64,000 nt of DNA from DAOUMF01 sp034408935. GTDB lineage: Bacteria > Chloroflexota > Dehalococcoidia > SM23-28-2 > RBG-16-64-32. This document shows, piece by piece, positions 33,197 to 41,610 of this stretch. The position numbers were made by a program, and so were the translations under genes. The notes under the pieces were generated by a model. It saw only the letters and a program-made list of their open reading frames with translations. It had not been told where the DNA came from and searched no databases. Position 1 is the stretch's first letter; each line of letters starts with the position of its first letter. The stretch lies in assembly GCA_034408935.1 (NCBI GenBank), contig DAOUMV010000020.1:62001-126000 (forward strand). The letters are read 5' to 3'.

Positions 33197-34090
33197 ATGA
33201 CTGCTTTGACCTGCGAGCAAGCCCGAATCATGGTGACCGAGACCCGTCCCGGTGACGTCGCTCCCGACGCAGCAGTGGCCGTCGCCGATCACCTGGTGGA
33301 CTGTGACGACTGCCGCACCGCCATCCTGAGCTGTCAGCAAGCCCTGTCGCTGTTCGACAATGTCCGCGGGGGGCCCCTGACGCCGGAGACTGCCCTCCCG
33401 CTCGCTACCCACCTCGTGCAGTGCGATAGTTGCCGCACCCAGGCCGACACGGCGCGTCGCGTTCAGGCGCTTCTGGAAGGCATCGAGATGCCCGCCACCC
33501 TATCGGAACGTCTCGCCGCGGCCACGCAGGAGCACCTCTCCCGCCAGCTCCGCGCCCGCGCCTTCCAGACGCCCTTCGGCTGGAGCGGCCTCGCCTACAC
33601 CGACGGTGGCGTCGTCCTCATCCGCCGCTCCGAAGAGGGCGAGACCGGCGCCTACGAGCGCCTGGCCGACCGGCTCCGCACGGACGACCTCATCGTCCAG
33701 GAGAGGCCCCGGGACGACATCGGCGGCGATGCCGTGCGCAAGCTGCTCGCCTACTACGACGGTCGCCGCCCCCGCTTCGACGAGCCGCTGGACTTCTCCC
33801 TCGCCTCCCCCTTCGCGCAGCAAGTGCTCCAGGCCACGGCCCGCATCCCCTACGGCGAGGTGCGTCCCTACGCCTGGGTCGCCCGCGAGATCGGCCGGCC
33901 CAAGGCGTTCCGCGCCGTTGGCCAGGCCCTGCACATCAACCCCCTGGCCCCCATCATCCCCTGCCACCGCGTCATCGCCTCCGACAACACCCTCGGCGGC
34001 TACGGCGGCGGGCCGGAGATGAAGAGGTGGTTGCTGCGCCTGGAAGGCTACCTCTCCGGGCGCCGCGCCCATGACCTAGAAAGGCGATAA
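33197..34090 (+). CDS. Zinc-finger anti-sigma domain fused to O6-alkylguanine-DNA alkyltransferase
   Basis: 297 residues. The N-terminal ~100 contain two HxxxCxxC fingers of the ZAS anti-sigma type: His32-Cys36-Cys39 (HLVDCDDC) and His72-Cys76-Cys79 (HLVQCDSC). The remaining ~175 are a complete Ogt/MGMT. It has a DNA-binding segment (FAQQVLQATARIPYGEV), the base-flipping arginine in FRAVGQAL, the acceptor Cys256 in IPCHRV, and the GGYGGG loop. No membrane helix is present, so it is cytoplasmic. It is coupled to the ECF sigma gene (GTG at 33194 is an alternative start). The natural reading is an alkylation sensor that sequesters the sigma factor until its alkyltransferase part reacts. That mechanism is inference. 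Confidence 0.88.
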   Translation: MTALTCEQARIMVTETRPGDVAPDAAVAVADHLVDCDDCRTAILSCQQALSLFDNVRGGPLTPETALPLATHLVQCDSCRTQADTARRVQALLEGIEMPATLSERLAAATQEHLSRQLRARAFQTPFGWSGLAYTDGGVVLIRRSEEGETGAYERLADRLRTDDLIVQERPRDDIGGDAVRKLLAYYDGRRPRFDEPLDFSLASPFAQQVLQATARIPYGEVRPYAWVAREIGRPKAFRAVGQALHINPLAPIIPCHRVIASDNTLGGYGGGPEMKRWLLRLEGYLSGRRAHDLERR

Positions 34091-34092
34091 GA

Positions 34093-34353
34093 ATGCCTGC
34101 CGTTATGCCCGGGAAAGAGGCAGAGTTCCGCTATTTCCAGCGCTGGTTCGCTGCCAGCGACCACCTTGACCGGCTGATAGAGGCCACGGAGCCGCACCGG
34201 GACTGCGTTCCGGCCCCTGTGTCCGCTCCCGTCGCCGCGGTCGCCGAGTCGCCGTTCCCTGCTCGCGGCCTTCGCGCCGGCGTTGCTGCCCGCCTGGCGC
34301 GCCTTGCCCTAGCCCTCAACCGAGAGGCCGCCGCCGGCGCTATCCAGCGCTGA
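34093..34353 (+). CDS. Small hypothetical protein after the alkyltransferase fusion
   Basis: 86 residues, not recognised. Helical ends (EFRYFQRWFAASDHLDRLIEA; ARLARLALALNREAA) flank an Ala/Pro/Val-rich middle. It begins 2 bp after the fusion gene stop, so it would belong to the sigma-factor transcript. Coding bias is compatible with a gene but the support is positional only. Confidence 0.45.
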   Translation: MPAVMPGKEAEFRYFQRWFAASDHLDRLIEATEPHRDCVPAPVSAPVAAVAESPFPARGLRAGVAARLARLALALNREAAAGAIQR

Positions 34354-34357
34354 GCCC

Positions 34358-35167
34358 CTAGCGCGCCGCTGCCAGCTTCTCCGCTAGCGCTTCGGCCAGC
34401 GCTTCGGCGGCCCGCGGAACGTCATCTCCCTCTTGCCAAAGCAGGTTGACGATCACCGTGCCCACATGGTTGTCGACACGCACGCTCACCGCCGTCGCGC
34501 TGGGGATTCGGTCGATGACGGCTCCATCACCGATTCCTCGAAGCTCGACCGTTGCCAGAACCTCCCTGCCGATCTGCGCGTCGTCGCTCAGCAGAGTGCT
34601 CAACGGGAAGAGACCATATATTCGGGCGCCGAGGGCCAGTGCTTCCTGCGCCCCTTCGCTCTCCTCGTACGTCGCCACGCCCAAGTCGACTAGCCCTGGC
34701 TTTGCCACCCATCCGACCTCACCCGAGGGCCCCGAAAAGCGCTTGACCACGAAGCCGAGAAACCCGGCCTCATAGTATCGGTCCGGCATTGCGAACGACT
34801 CGGCCTGGGGCTCGGGAGTCACGGATTCAAGCCCGCGGCCAGGAGGATCAGCCGACGGAATGAACCACCACTGCCATGCCTCTTCGTAGGTGGGTGGCCA
34901 CGAATGGGGATTCGTCGGATCCATCGGACCCATCGGACCGACAGCTTCAGAGACCTCCTCCGCTGTCAGGCTCATCTCAAGCAGCTCGATTGCCTTGGGA
35001 GGCGGCGTGGGCAGTCCTGGCGTGCCCTCACCTATGGGCGATGGCTCAGATGCCTCGTCTCCGCCGCACGCGCCCGCCAACAGCAGAACCGCCAGTAGCG
35101 CTAGCGCCAGACGCACACCGGCGCCAACATTGGACCGTTCGCCCCCCTCAGCCTTCCGGCGCGGCAT
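34358..35167 (-). CDS. Hypothetical lipoprotein
   Basis: 269 residues. The signal region LALALLAVLLLAGAC gives a lipidated Cys near residue 34, followed by a Gly/Glu/Pro linker. The mature domain is unrecognised. It begins with an EVSEAVGPMGPMDP segment reminiscent of secreted DUF-type ligand-binding lipoproteins and ends in an amphipathic Ala/Glu-rich helix (AAEALAEALAEKLAAAR). It is probably anchored on the outer face of the cytoplasmic membrane. Convergent with the small gene at 34093. Confidence 0.7.
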   Translation of the reverse strand: MPRRKAEGGERSNVGAGVRLALALLAVLLLAGACGGDEASEPSPIGEGTPGLPTPPPKAIELLEMSLTAEEVSEAVGPMGPMDPTNPHSWPPTYEEAWQWWFIPSADPPGRGLESVTPEPQAESFAMPDRYYEAGFLGFVVKRFSGPSGEVGWVAKPGLVDLGVATYEESEGAQEALALGARIYGLFPLSTLLSDDAQIGREVLATVELRGIGDGAVIDRIPSATAVSVRVDNHVGTVIVNLLWQEGDDVPRAAEALAEALAEKLAAAR

Positions 35168-35177
35168 AGCGTGGCTA

Positions 35178-35633
35178 TTATACCCCTCCGCCCTCCTTCG
35201 CTGCCGTGATCCGGAACACCGGGTGCCGCGCCGCTATCGCCTCAAACTCCGACAGCTCTGCCTTCGGGTCGATCCCGAAGTGCTGTCGCGTCGCCGTCGC
35301 CGTCTTGCCCAGGTACGCCTTGATGATTGGCGCTCTCTCCCCCGCGGCGATCTCCTCCAACCGTACCCGCTTCCGCCCCCGATGCCTGATCGCCGCCTCG
35401 CCTCCGGCCGCCCGCACGTTCCGCACCCACTCCGATTCGCCCCGCGGCGATACCAGGTACCGCTGCCCGTCGTGCTCCACCCAGGTGACCGGGTTGGAGC
35501 GCACTCGGCCAGAGCGGCGGCCCTTCACCTCCAGCGTCACCGTGTCCGAGGATGTCAGCCCCAGCGAGGCCAGCCAGGACAAGAACCGGTTCATCACCTG
35601 CGTCAGCTTCATCGGCCTGCGGTAGAACGTCAC
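35178..35633 (-). CDS. Deazaflavin (F420)-dependent nitroreductase-family protein
   Basis: 151 residues of the DDN-like split-barrel family: GRRSGRVRSNPVTWVEHDGQRYLVSPRGESEWVRNVRAAG is its core. Members bind F420 or related flavins and reduce enones, quinones or nitro groups. The GTG at 35633 is selected because AAAGGAGG lies 6 nt upstream. The frame stays open 36 codons further (to 35741) only because a family D repeat is read through. Whether this organism makes F420 cannot be seen here. Confidence 0.82.
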   Translation of the reverse strand: MTFYRRPMKLTQVMNRFLSWLASLGLTSSDTVTLEVKGRRSGRVRSNPVTWVEHDGQRYLVSPRGESEWVRNVRAAGGEAAIRHRGRKRVRLEEIAAGERAPIIKAYLGKTATATRQHFGIDPKAELSEFEAIAARHPVFRITAAKEGGGV

Positions 35634-35698
35634 TCCCACCCTCCTTTCCGCGCCCGGGTCTCTATCCGTTCTAGGGTCTATCAGGCTGGCGAAAGACT

Positions 35699-35775
35699 TG
35701 ACCGTTCGCCCTGAGCCGGTCGAAGGGCGGACGGTTCTCACTCCGCTCGTGGTGAGCCTGTTGAACCACGAGCGG
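35699..35775. repeat. Family D repeat, two units
   Basis: CGTTCGCCCTGAGCCGGTCG..GGGCGGACGG followed by CGTGGTGAGCCTGTTGAACC. It is the same pair in the same order (inverted) as inside the element at 14528-14651. Confidence 0.65.
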
Positions 35776-35800
35776 CCCCCGAGTGTCCTTCATCTGTCTG

Positions 35801-37522
35801 CTAGGCACCCGGTTCTCGCTTGTCCTCCGTCACCGCCACGTCCTTCACACGCAGTTCGAGACCCCGAGCGCTGTCCCCCCGGTCCTCCGCCAGCGAGTAG
35901 ACCGCGTCCAGCCGCTGCCCCTCCCGCACCTCCGCCTCCCCCAGCCCGAACGCGATCGCCGGCCAGGTGACCCGCCCGCCCCCGTCGTGCGTGTCCCGCA
36001 GCTTGAGACGCAGGTGCTGCCCGTCGCTCCCCACGATGCGACACTCCGTCACCTCCACGCCGCGGCTAAGGAACGTGGGCTGCGGGTTCCCCTCCCCGAA
36101 CGGGCCCATTTGCGAGATCAGCCGTATCTCCCTGCCCCTCAGGGCGCTCAGGGGCAGGGCCGCGTCGATGTCGATGGTAGGGACGAGCTCCACCCCTGCC
36201 AGGGCTGCCTCCGCCTGGCGCACTAGCCCCTCCCTCAGCGAGGACAGATTCTCGTTGCGGGCCGTGAACCCGGCCGCTGCTCGGTGGCCCCCGTACCGCT
36301 CCAGCAGCTTCTCGCAGCCGCGCAGCGCTCCCGTGATGTCGAACTCCGGGATGCTGCGGCAGCTCGCGCGGCTCCTCTCCTCCCCCCGCTCGTACACGAC
36401 CGCCGGCCGGCAACGCCACTCGGCCAGTCGGCCCGCCACCAGCCCCGCGACGCCCAAATGGATATCCTCGTGCCCCACGAAGATCAGCGGCGACTCCGCG
36501 TCCCCCCCTTCCAGTAGCTCTCCCGCCAGCTCCATCGCCGCCGCCGTCCGCTCCTGCCGCTCGCGGTTGAGCGCGGTCAACTCCAGCGCCCGTCGCTGCG
36601 CCTCATCCTCGTCCTCCTCCAGCAGCAGCTCCAAGGCCAGCCGCGCGTGCCTCAGTCGGCCCGCCGCGTTCAGCCGCGGCCCTAGCCCATACCCGATCGC
36701 CTCCGTGTCCACTCGCGTCGGCTCGATGCCCGCCGCCTCCATTAGCGCCCGCAGGCCCAGCCGCTCGCTGCGGGCCAGTTGCTGCAGCCCCTGCTTCACC
36801 AGCCAGCGGTTCTCCCCCAGCACGCGCGCCACGTCGGCCACCGTGCCCAGGGCAACCAGGTCCAGCTCGCGCTTCCCCTCCCACGCCCGGCCCACCGACT
36901 CGAACAGCGCTCCCATCACCTTGTAGGCGAGGCCCACCGTCGCCAGTTCCCGATCCGGATACCGAGAATCGGCCCGCTTGGGGTTCACCGTCGCCGTCGC
37001 GTCCGGCGGTTCGCCCAGCACCGAGTGGTGGTCGAGGATCATAACGTCCATCCCCAGCCCGCGCGCGTGCGTCACCTCCTCGGGCGAGTTGGTGCCGCAG
37101 TCGGCTGCGACCAGCAGGGCGGCGCCGTCCGCCCGCAGGCGGTCCAGGGCGGCGCAGTTGAGGCCGTAGCCCTCGCTAAACCGGTCCGGGATATAGGCGA
37201 GGACATCGGCGCCCAGGGAGCGCAGCCCGTCCACCAGCAGCGCCGACGCCGTGACCCCGTCCACGTCGAAGTCCCCGTACACGGCGACCCTCTCGCCATC
37301 CCTCAGCGCCTGCCGCAGCCGTGCCAGTGCCGGCTCGATGTCCGGCAGCAGCATCGGATCGTTCTCGACCGGTGGGCCCTCCATGAAGCTGGCCGCCTCG
37401 TCCGCCGTGCGCAGTCTGCGATGCCACAGCAGGTGGCGGATTAGCGTGGGGTACGGCGCGCCCTCCAGCGCCCCCTCTGGGAAGCGGCCTCGCAGCCGCC
37501 AGCGCCTGCCCGACGCGCTCAT
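35801..37522 (-). CDS. recJ: Single-stranded-DNA-specific exonuclease RecJ
   Basis: 5'-3' ssDNA exonuclease for recombination and base-excision repair. 573 residues, typical. Motif I AVYGDFDVDGVTASALL (~79-95) and the DHH motif (ILDHHSV, ~160) provide the metal site. The DHHA1 region follows (RYGGHRAAAGFTARNENL), then an OB-fold. It is the last gene of the minus-strand operon beginning with acpS, 15 bp after the MBL gene. Confidence 0.95.
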   Translation of the reverse strand: MSASGRRWRLRGRFPEGALEGAPYPTLIRHLLWHRRLRTADEAASFMEGPPVENDPMLLPDIEPALARLRQALRDGERVAVYGDFDVDGVTASALLVDGLRSLGADVLAYIPDRFSEGYGLNCAALDRLRADGAALLVAADCGTNSPEEVTHARGLGMDVMILDHHSVLGEPPDATATVNPKRADSRYPDRELATVGLAYKVMGALFESVGRAWEGKRELDLVALGTVADVARVLGENRWLVKQGLQQLARSERLGLRALMEAAGIEPTRVDTEAIGYGLGPRLNAAGRLRHARLALELLLEEDEDEAQRRALELTALNRERQERTAAAMELAGELLEGGDAESPLIFVGHEDIHLGVAGLVAGRLAEWRCRPAVVYERGEERSRASCRSIPEFDITGALRGCEKLLERYGGHRAAAGFTARNENLSSLREGLVRQAEAALAGVELVPTIDIDAALPLSALRGREIRLISQMGPFGEGNPQPTFLSRGVEVTECRIVGSDGQHLRLKLRDTHDGGGRVTWPAIAFGLGEAEVREGQRLDAVYSLAEDRGDSARGLELRVKDVAVTEDKREPGA

Positions 37523-37537
37523 CTCCCTGCGCCCGCG

Positions 37538-38281
37538 CTACACGTCAATACGCATGCCATCCTCAGCCCATTCCACGTCGATGCCCGCCAGTCGGTCTAG
37601 CATGTCATCGTTCATGTGGGTGAGGACCAGCCTCTGGCACCCCAGTTCTCTCCGGTGGCTGACCAGCGTCTGGTAGTCCAGGTGGTACTTGATCTTCTTC
37701 TCAAAGAAGTAGGCCTCGCAAATGAAGACGTCCGCGCCTTGCGCGACCCGGATCAGGGAGTCGGTCCATTCCGTGTCTCCGGAGTAGGCGATCACCTTCC
37801 CGTTGCACTCAATCCGCAACGCATACGCTGGAGCGCCGCTCGCGTGCACGACGCTGTACGGGGTCACGAGCAAGGAACCGAGCGGTGTCGCTTCCTGATC
37901 AGGGAGTTCGACGAACTCGACGCTGAACTTCTGCCGCGTCTGAGACGAGCCGGGGAATAGCACCTCCATCGCCTCCCGGATCCGCGTCGCTAGCCCTGGT
38001 GGCCCCGCTACCACCAACGGTCGCGTCCGGCGCGAAATGAGCTGCGCCTCCAGGAGAAGGAAGGGGATGCCCCCGAAATGGTCGCCGTGCAAGTGCGTCA
38101 GCAGTACGGCGTCAACGAGAGAGGGATCCGCTCCGAAGCGCCTCATCGCGATGAGCGACGAGGCACCGCAGTCGATCAGGAACTGTGCCCCGTCCGACCG
38201 GACGTGGATGCACGTTTGGAACCGTCCCCCGCTTCCGAACGCATCTCCACTTCCCAGGAATTGCACTTCAAGTTTGGCCAC
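37538..38281 (-). CDS. MBL-fold metal-dependent hydrolase, RNase Z-like
   Basis: 247 residues. The metallo-beta-lactamase signature is LLTHLHGDHFGGIPFLL (~57-73), with IAYSGDTEWTD and a terminal LVLTHMNDDM. The overall layout (LEVQFLGSGDAFGSGGRFQT at the start) is that of RNase Z/ElaC relatives and phosphodiesterase-like MBLs. The short length lacks the RNase Z exosite arm, so a tRNA role is doubtful. The GTG start overlaps the preceding nnr stop (TAGTG). The much longer open frame up to 39037 is rejected because it reads antisense-frame nnr sequence. Confidence 0.85.
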   Translation of the reverse strand: MAKLEVQFLGSGDAFGSGGRFQTCIHVRSDGAQFLIDCGASSLIAMRRFGADPSLVDAVLLTHLHGDHFGGIPFLLLEAQLISRRTRPLVVAGPPGLATRIREAMEVLFPGSSQTRQKFSVEFVELPDQEATPLGSLLVTPYSVVHASGAPAYALRIECNGKVIAYSGDTEWTDSLIRVAQGADVFICEAYFFEKKIKYHLDYQTLVSHRRELGCQRLVLTHMNDDMLDRLAGIDVEWAEDGMRIDV

Positions 38282-39837
38282 TACTCCCCCCGCAGTGCCT
38301 TGATCGTTCGCGGCAGCGCAGCCAGCAGGTCCCCCGCCACCATCCCCGCGCTCCCCAGCTCCTCCCGCACTCGCTCGCCGGCCAGCCCGTGCAGGTATAC
38401 TCCCAGGCTCGCCGCATCGTACGGCTCTGCTCCCTGCGCCATCAGCCCCGCGATCGCCCCCGCCAGCACGTCGCCCGTGCCTCCGGACGCCAGCCCCGGG
38501 TTCGCGAACGGGCTCAGCCGCGCCCGACCATCTGGCGCCGCCACTACCGTGTTCGCCCCCTTGAGCACCATCGTCACACCCCACTCCTCCGCGCGCCGCT
38601 TGGCCACCGCCAGCCGGTCCGACTGTATCTCTTCCATCGGCAGCCCCGTCAGGCGGGAAAGCTCCCCCGGGTGCGGCGTCACTACCGTCGGCGCCGCAAG
38701 CTCCTTCCACCAGCCCTCCACCTTCGACAGGTTGTTCAGCCCGTCGGCGTCGATCACCACGCCGCGCAGGGCTTCTGGCTTCAGCAGGGGCAACAGCGAG
38801 CGCATGAACGCTCGCACGTACCCCTCCTGGCCCAGGCCCGGCCCCACCAGCAGCGAGTCGTACCCCTGCCCGAGCGCCTGCCCCACGGCGTGCGCGCCCT
38901 CGGCGGACAGGTAGCCCTCCTCGTCCGGCAGTGGCTCGAACGTTGCCTCCGTAAGCTTGGAGGCGAAGATCGGATATAGCGAGGAGGCGCAGGCTAGGGT
39001 CACCAGGCCGACGCCCGTCCGCAGGCCGCCCATGCATGCCAGCACCGCGGCCCCGACGTAGCGCGGCGAGCCGGCCACCACCAGCGCCCGTCCAAACGTC
39101 CCCTTGTGCGCTCCCGCAGGCCGCTCCGGTAGCGCCGACCGCGCCCAGCGGGCCGTCATCAGCTCAGGCCACTCCTCCGTCTCAAGGCTCTTCGGGATGC
39201 CGATCTCCACCGCCTCCACCCGGCCCGCCATCTGTGCCCCTGGCTGCACGTGCAGCCCAACCTTGCTCCACCCCAGCGCCACCGTCGCGTCTGCGGCGAC
39301 GCAGTGAGGGTCGACGGCCCCGCTGTCGGCATCGACGCCGGTGGGCATGTCCACGGCCAGCAGCCGCGGCGACAGTGGCCTCTCCCGCGCCGCCCGTAGC
39401 CGGTCCAGCACCTCTTCCAGCGTCCCCTCGATGGGCCGGGCGCGGCCCGTCCCCAGCAGTGCGTCGATCACCAGGTCCGCCCCGCTCAGCAGCTCCTCCA
39501 GCCCCTTGTACCCCTGTTTCGCGTCCTCCTCGGCCGTCGTCGCCGGAACCTGCGCTTCGACTAGAGGCGCGAACACCGGGTCCTTCTCGTCGCGATGGCT
39601 CAGCAGGTAGACGCTGACCTCGGCCCCCCACTCGCGCAGGTGCCGGGCCGCCACCAGCCCGTCGCCGCCGTTGTTCCCCGAGCCCGCCAGCACCACGATC
39701 CGCCGCTCCACCACCTCGCCCAGAAGCAGCCATCCCTCTTGCGCCACCGCCAGGCCCGCCTTCTCCATCAGCTCCGGCACGGGCACCCCAGACCGCTTCT
39801 CGGCCTCCTGCATCTCGACGACGGTGACGAGCCTCAT
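38281..39837 (-). CDS. nnr: Bifunctional NAD(P)H-hydrate epimerase / dehydratase
   Basis: Repairs hydrated NAD(P)H. 518 residues from the ATG at 39837. The N-terminal YjeF_N epimerase domain (1 to ~215) has VVLAGSGNNGGDGLVAARHL. The C-terminal ribokinase-like dehydratase has VVTPHPGELSRL and LASGGTGDVLAG, with the catalytic Asp. It overlaps the upstream PH-like gene by 4 nt (ATGA). This supports the start and rejects the frame extension to 40119. Confidence 0.93.
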   Translation of the reverse strand: MRLVTVVEMQEAEKRSGVPVPELMEKAGLAVAQEGWLLLGEVVERRIVVLAGSGNNGGDGLVAARHLREWGAEVSVYLLSHRDEKDPVFAPLVEAQVPATTAEEDAKQGYKGLEELLSGADLVIDALLGTGRARPIEGTLEEVLDRLRAARERPLSPRLLAVDMPTGVDADSGAVDPHCVAADATVALGWSKVGLHVQPGAQMAGRVEAVEIGIPKSLETEEWPELMTARWARSALPERPAGAHKGTFGRALVVAGSPRYVGAAVLACMGGLRTGVGLVTLACASSLYPIFASKLTEATFEPLPDEEGYLSAEGAHAVGQALGQGYDSLLVGPGLGQEGYVRAFMRSLLPLLKPEALRGVVIDADGLNNLSKVEGWWKELAAPTVVTPHPGELSRLTGLPMEEIQSDRLAVAKRRAEEWGVTMVLKGANTVVAAPDGRARLSPFANPGLASGGTGDVLAGAIAGLMAQGAEPYDAASLGVYLHGLAGERVREELGSAGMVAGDLLAALPRTIKALRGE

Positions 39838-40220
39838 CCGGACTTCGCGCCCCCCATCGCGCTCGAGATCGTTTCGGCCCAGGAGTTGAGGTTCTCGACC
39901 AGTGGCAGAGGAGAGAACCAGTGCGTTTCGCCGTCGGTCGCCTCGACGAGCAGCGACCTTGCCAAGCTGAAGGGCTGCGGTCGGCTCCTCTCGCACCTCC
40001 GGATATCGCTCAGGGCCACCTCGACTAGCCGAGGGCCAACCGGTAGAGGCAATGCGTTTCGTACCCAGATCAACCTTTCCGTAGTCAGGTAGAGCCTCCC
40101 TTGCGTCCATAGCCACCACGAGACCCTATGCCAGAAGTGGCCTCTCTCCAGCACCGTCTCCTCAGGCCCGAGGTCGACTTTGGACTTCAGCCAGCGGTCG
40201 GTTATTCTCTCCGTGGCCAT
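39834..40220 (-). CDS. PH/GRAM-like domain protein
   Basis: 128 residues. It starts at the ATG preceded by AAGGAGCG. The pattern GRLYLTTERLIWVRN followed by VALSDIRRCE and a final amphipathic helix (VENLNSWAETISSAM) is that of bacterial PH/GRAM-like proteins of the type that read TERLIF. These are thought to bind membranes or proteins. It lies in the acpS-recJ operon between the cyclase and nnr. No specific function is assigned. Confidence 0.65.
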   Translation of the reverse strand: MATERITDRWLKSKVDLGPEETVLERGHFWHRVSWWLWTQGRLYLTTERLIWVRNALPLPVGPRLVEVALSDIRRCERSRPQPFSLARSLLVEATDGETHWFSPLPLVENLNSWAETISSAMGGAKSG

Positions 40221-40243
40221 CGGTCGCTCCTTGCCCCGGCGAT

Positions 40244-41602
40244 TCATGCGCCGTACTTCTCCGGCGACGCCACGAACTGCCGCAGGCACTCGTCCGAGCA
40301 GAACGCCCGCTCCTGTCCCTCCAGCGACAGTCTCGCCGCTACCTCCGCTGGCCGTAGCTCCATCCCGCACACCACGTCGATGATCTTTTCCTCGCCCTCC
40401 GCGGTAATGGGCTGTGCCTCGAACAGCACCACTTCGTCTGCCAGCCCCTTCAAACGTCGTTTCCCCACCCTAGCGAACTCCACCTCCGGCAGGTTCTTGG
40501 CCGCGTTCCGCACCGCGCCCGTCACCAGCACCTGGTGCCGCTTGGCCTCCGCCGCCAGCCTGGACGCGATGTTCACGTTCGATCCCACGTAGTCTCCTTC
40601 TCGGAACAGCACTGGCCCCCAGTGCACCCCGCTCCGCGCCGCCGGGAACTGCGCCTCCTTCGAAGCTCGCCCTTCCACCTCCAGCGCGCACGCCACCGCC
40701 GATCGCGGGTCGGGGAAGACCAGCATGAACGCGTCCCCGATCTGCTTGACCACGCGGCCATCCCAGCGGCTGACCGCGTCCCGCACCAGGTTCGAGAACC
40801 GCGCCAGCACCTCCGCCGCCTTCACGTCGCCCATCGCCTCGGCCAGTGACGTGAAGCTGGATAGATCGACGAACACAATCGCCGCCCGAAGCTGGCCCGG
40901 CACTTCCCCCTCCTCCAGCAGGCCGGCCTCCTCCGCCAGATCCCGCACCATCTCCTCCCTCGCTGCCCTCCTCATCGCCTTGCGATGGAAGTACAGGATC
41001 GCCGGCTCCATTAGCGGGTTGATCCGTTCTCCCGCCGCCTGGATGCTGTCCACCAGCTCCAGCCCGGCAAGCCCGGCAGCCTTGAGCCTCTGCTGAACGT
41101 AGAAGTGAAACAGCCGCGACTCCGAGTCGGCCACTTTGCCCAGCGCATCGCTGTATACGCGCAGCACTTGGGTCAAAGCCTCCTCAGGGAACCCCGCCTC
41201 CAGCGCCACCTTGCCGTACCGCAACATGCTCACGTCTTCGTCGTCGCACATCTCCCCGTGCTCCCCCAGCTCCGCCGCCTCCCACAGTCGCCGCGTCAGG
41301 TCGATGTCCAGCCCTATCATCTCGGCGACCTCCGCCAGCGAGTATCCCGAGCCCGATCCGGCGGGGGGTACGTACTCGACGTAGCGATCCAACACCCCGC
41401 TCTCGGCCGCCCGTACGATCGTGTCCAGATCGATCCCTCGCCGCAGGAACGACTGCACCAGCCACGCCCGCTCGACGTCTTCCAGCCGAAACCGTTCGCT
41501 GTCCTCGCTGCCGATGAGCCCCAGCGACCGCCACTGTCGCAGCCGCTCCTCCGGCTCCCCCGTCCGTCTCGCCATCTGCTGCAGCGTCAGTACATCGTCC
41601 AT
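40244..41602 (-). CDS. MerR-like / regulatory / class III nucleotide cyclase / YHS multidomain protein
   Basis: 452 residues. Residues ~1-65 are a MerR-like wHTH (LTLQQMARRTGEPEERLRQW). ~85-200 resemble the helical adenylate-cyclase regulatory domain of the mycobacterial pH-sensing type. ~240-400 are a class III cyclase homology domain, with metal-binding VFVDLSSFTSLAEA and GDAFMLVF, and the transition-state region VGSNVNIASRL. The last ~45 are a YHS domain (DVVCGMELRP...FCSDECLRQFVASPEKY) with three cysteines. The product (cAMP or cGMP) is not fixed by visible residues. The YHS end suggests metal or redox sensing; that is inference. Confidence 0.82.
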   Translation of the reverse strand: MDDVLTLQQMARRTGEPEERLRQWRSLGLIGSEDSERFRLEDVERAWLVQSFLRRGIDLDTIVRAAESGVLDRYVEYVPPAGSGSGYSLAEVAEMIGLDIDLTRRLWEAAELGEHGEMCDDEDVSMLRYGKVALEAGFPEEALTQVLRVYSDALGKVADSESRLFHFYVQQRLKAAGLAGLELVDSIQAAGERINPLMEPAILYFHRKAMRRAAREEMVRDLAEEAGLLEEGEVPGQLRAAIVFVDLSSFTSLAEAMGDVKAAEVLARFSNLVRDAVSRWDGRVVKQIGDAFMLVFPDPRSAVACALEVEGRASKEAQFPAARSGVHWGPVLFREGDYVGSNVNIASRLAAEAKRHQVLVTGAVRNAAKNLPEVEFARVGKRRLKGLADEVVLFEAQPITAEGEEKIIDVVCGMELRPAEVAARLSLEGQERAFCSDECLRQFVASPEKYGA

Positions 41603-41610
41603 GGCCCTAC

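Noticed and set aside
38284..39037. N-terminal 250-codon extension of the MBL gene
   Set aside because: It reads nnr sequence in a shifted frame with Gly/Arg-rich nonsense; the GTG at 38281 begins exactly at the conserved MBL N-terminus.
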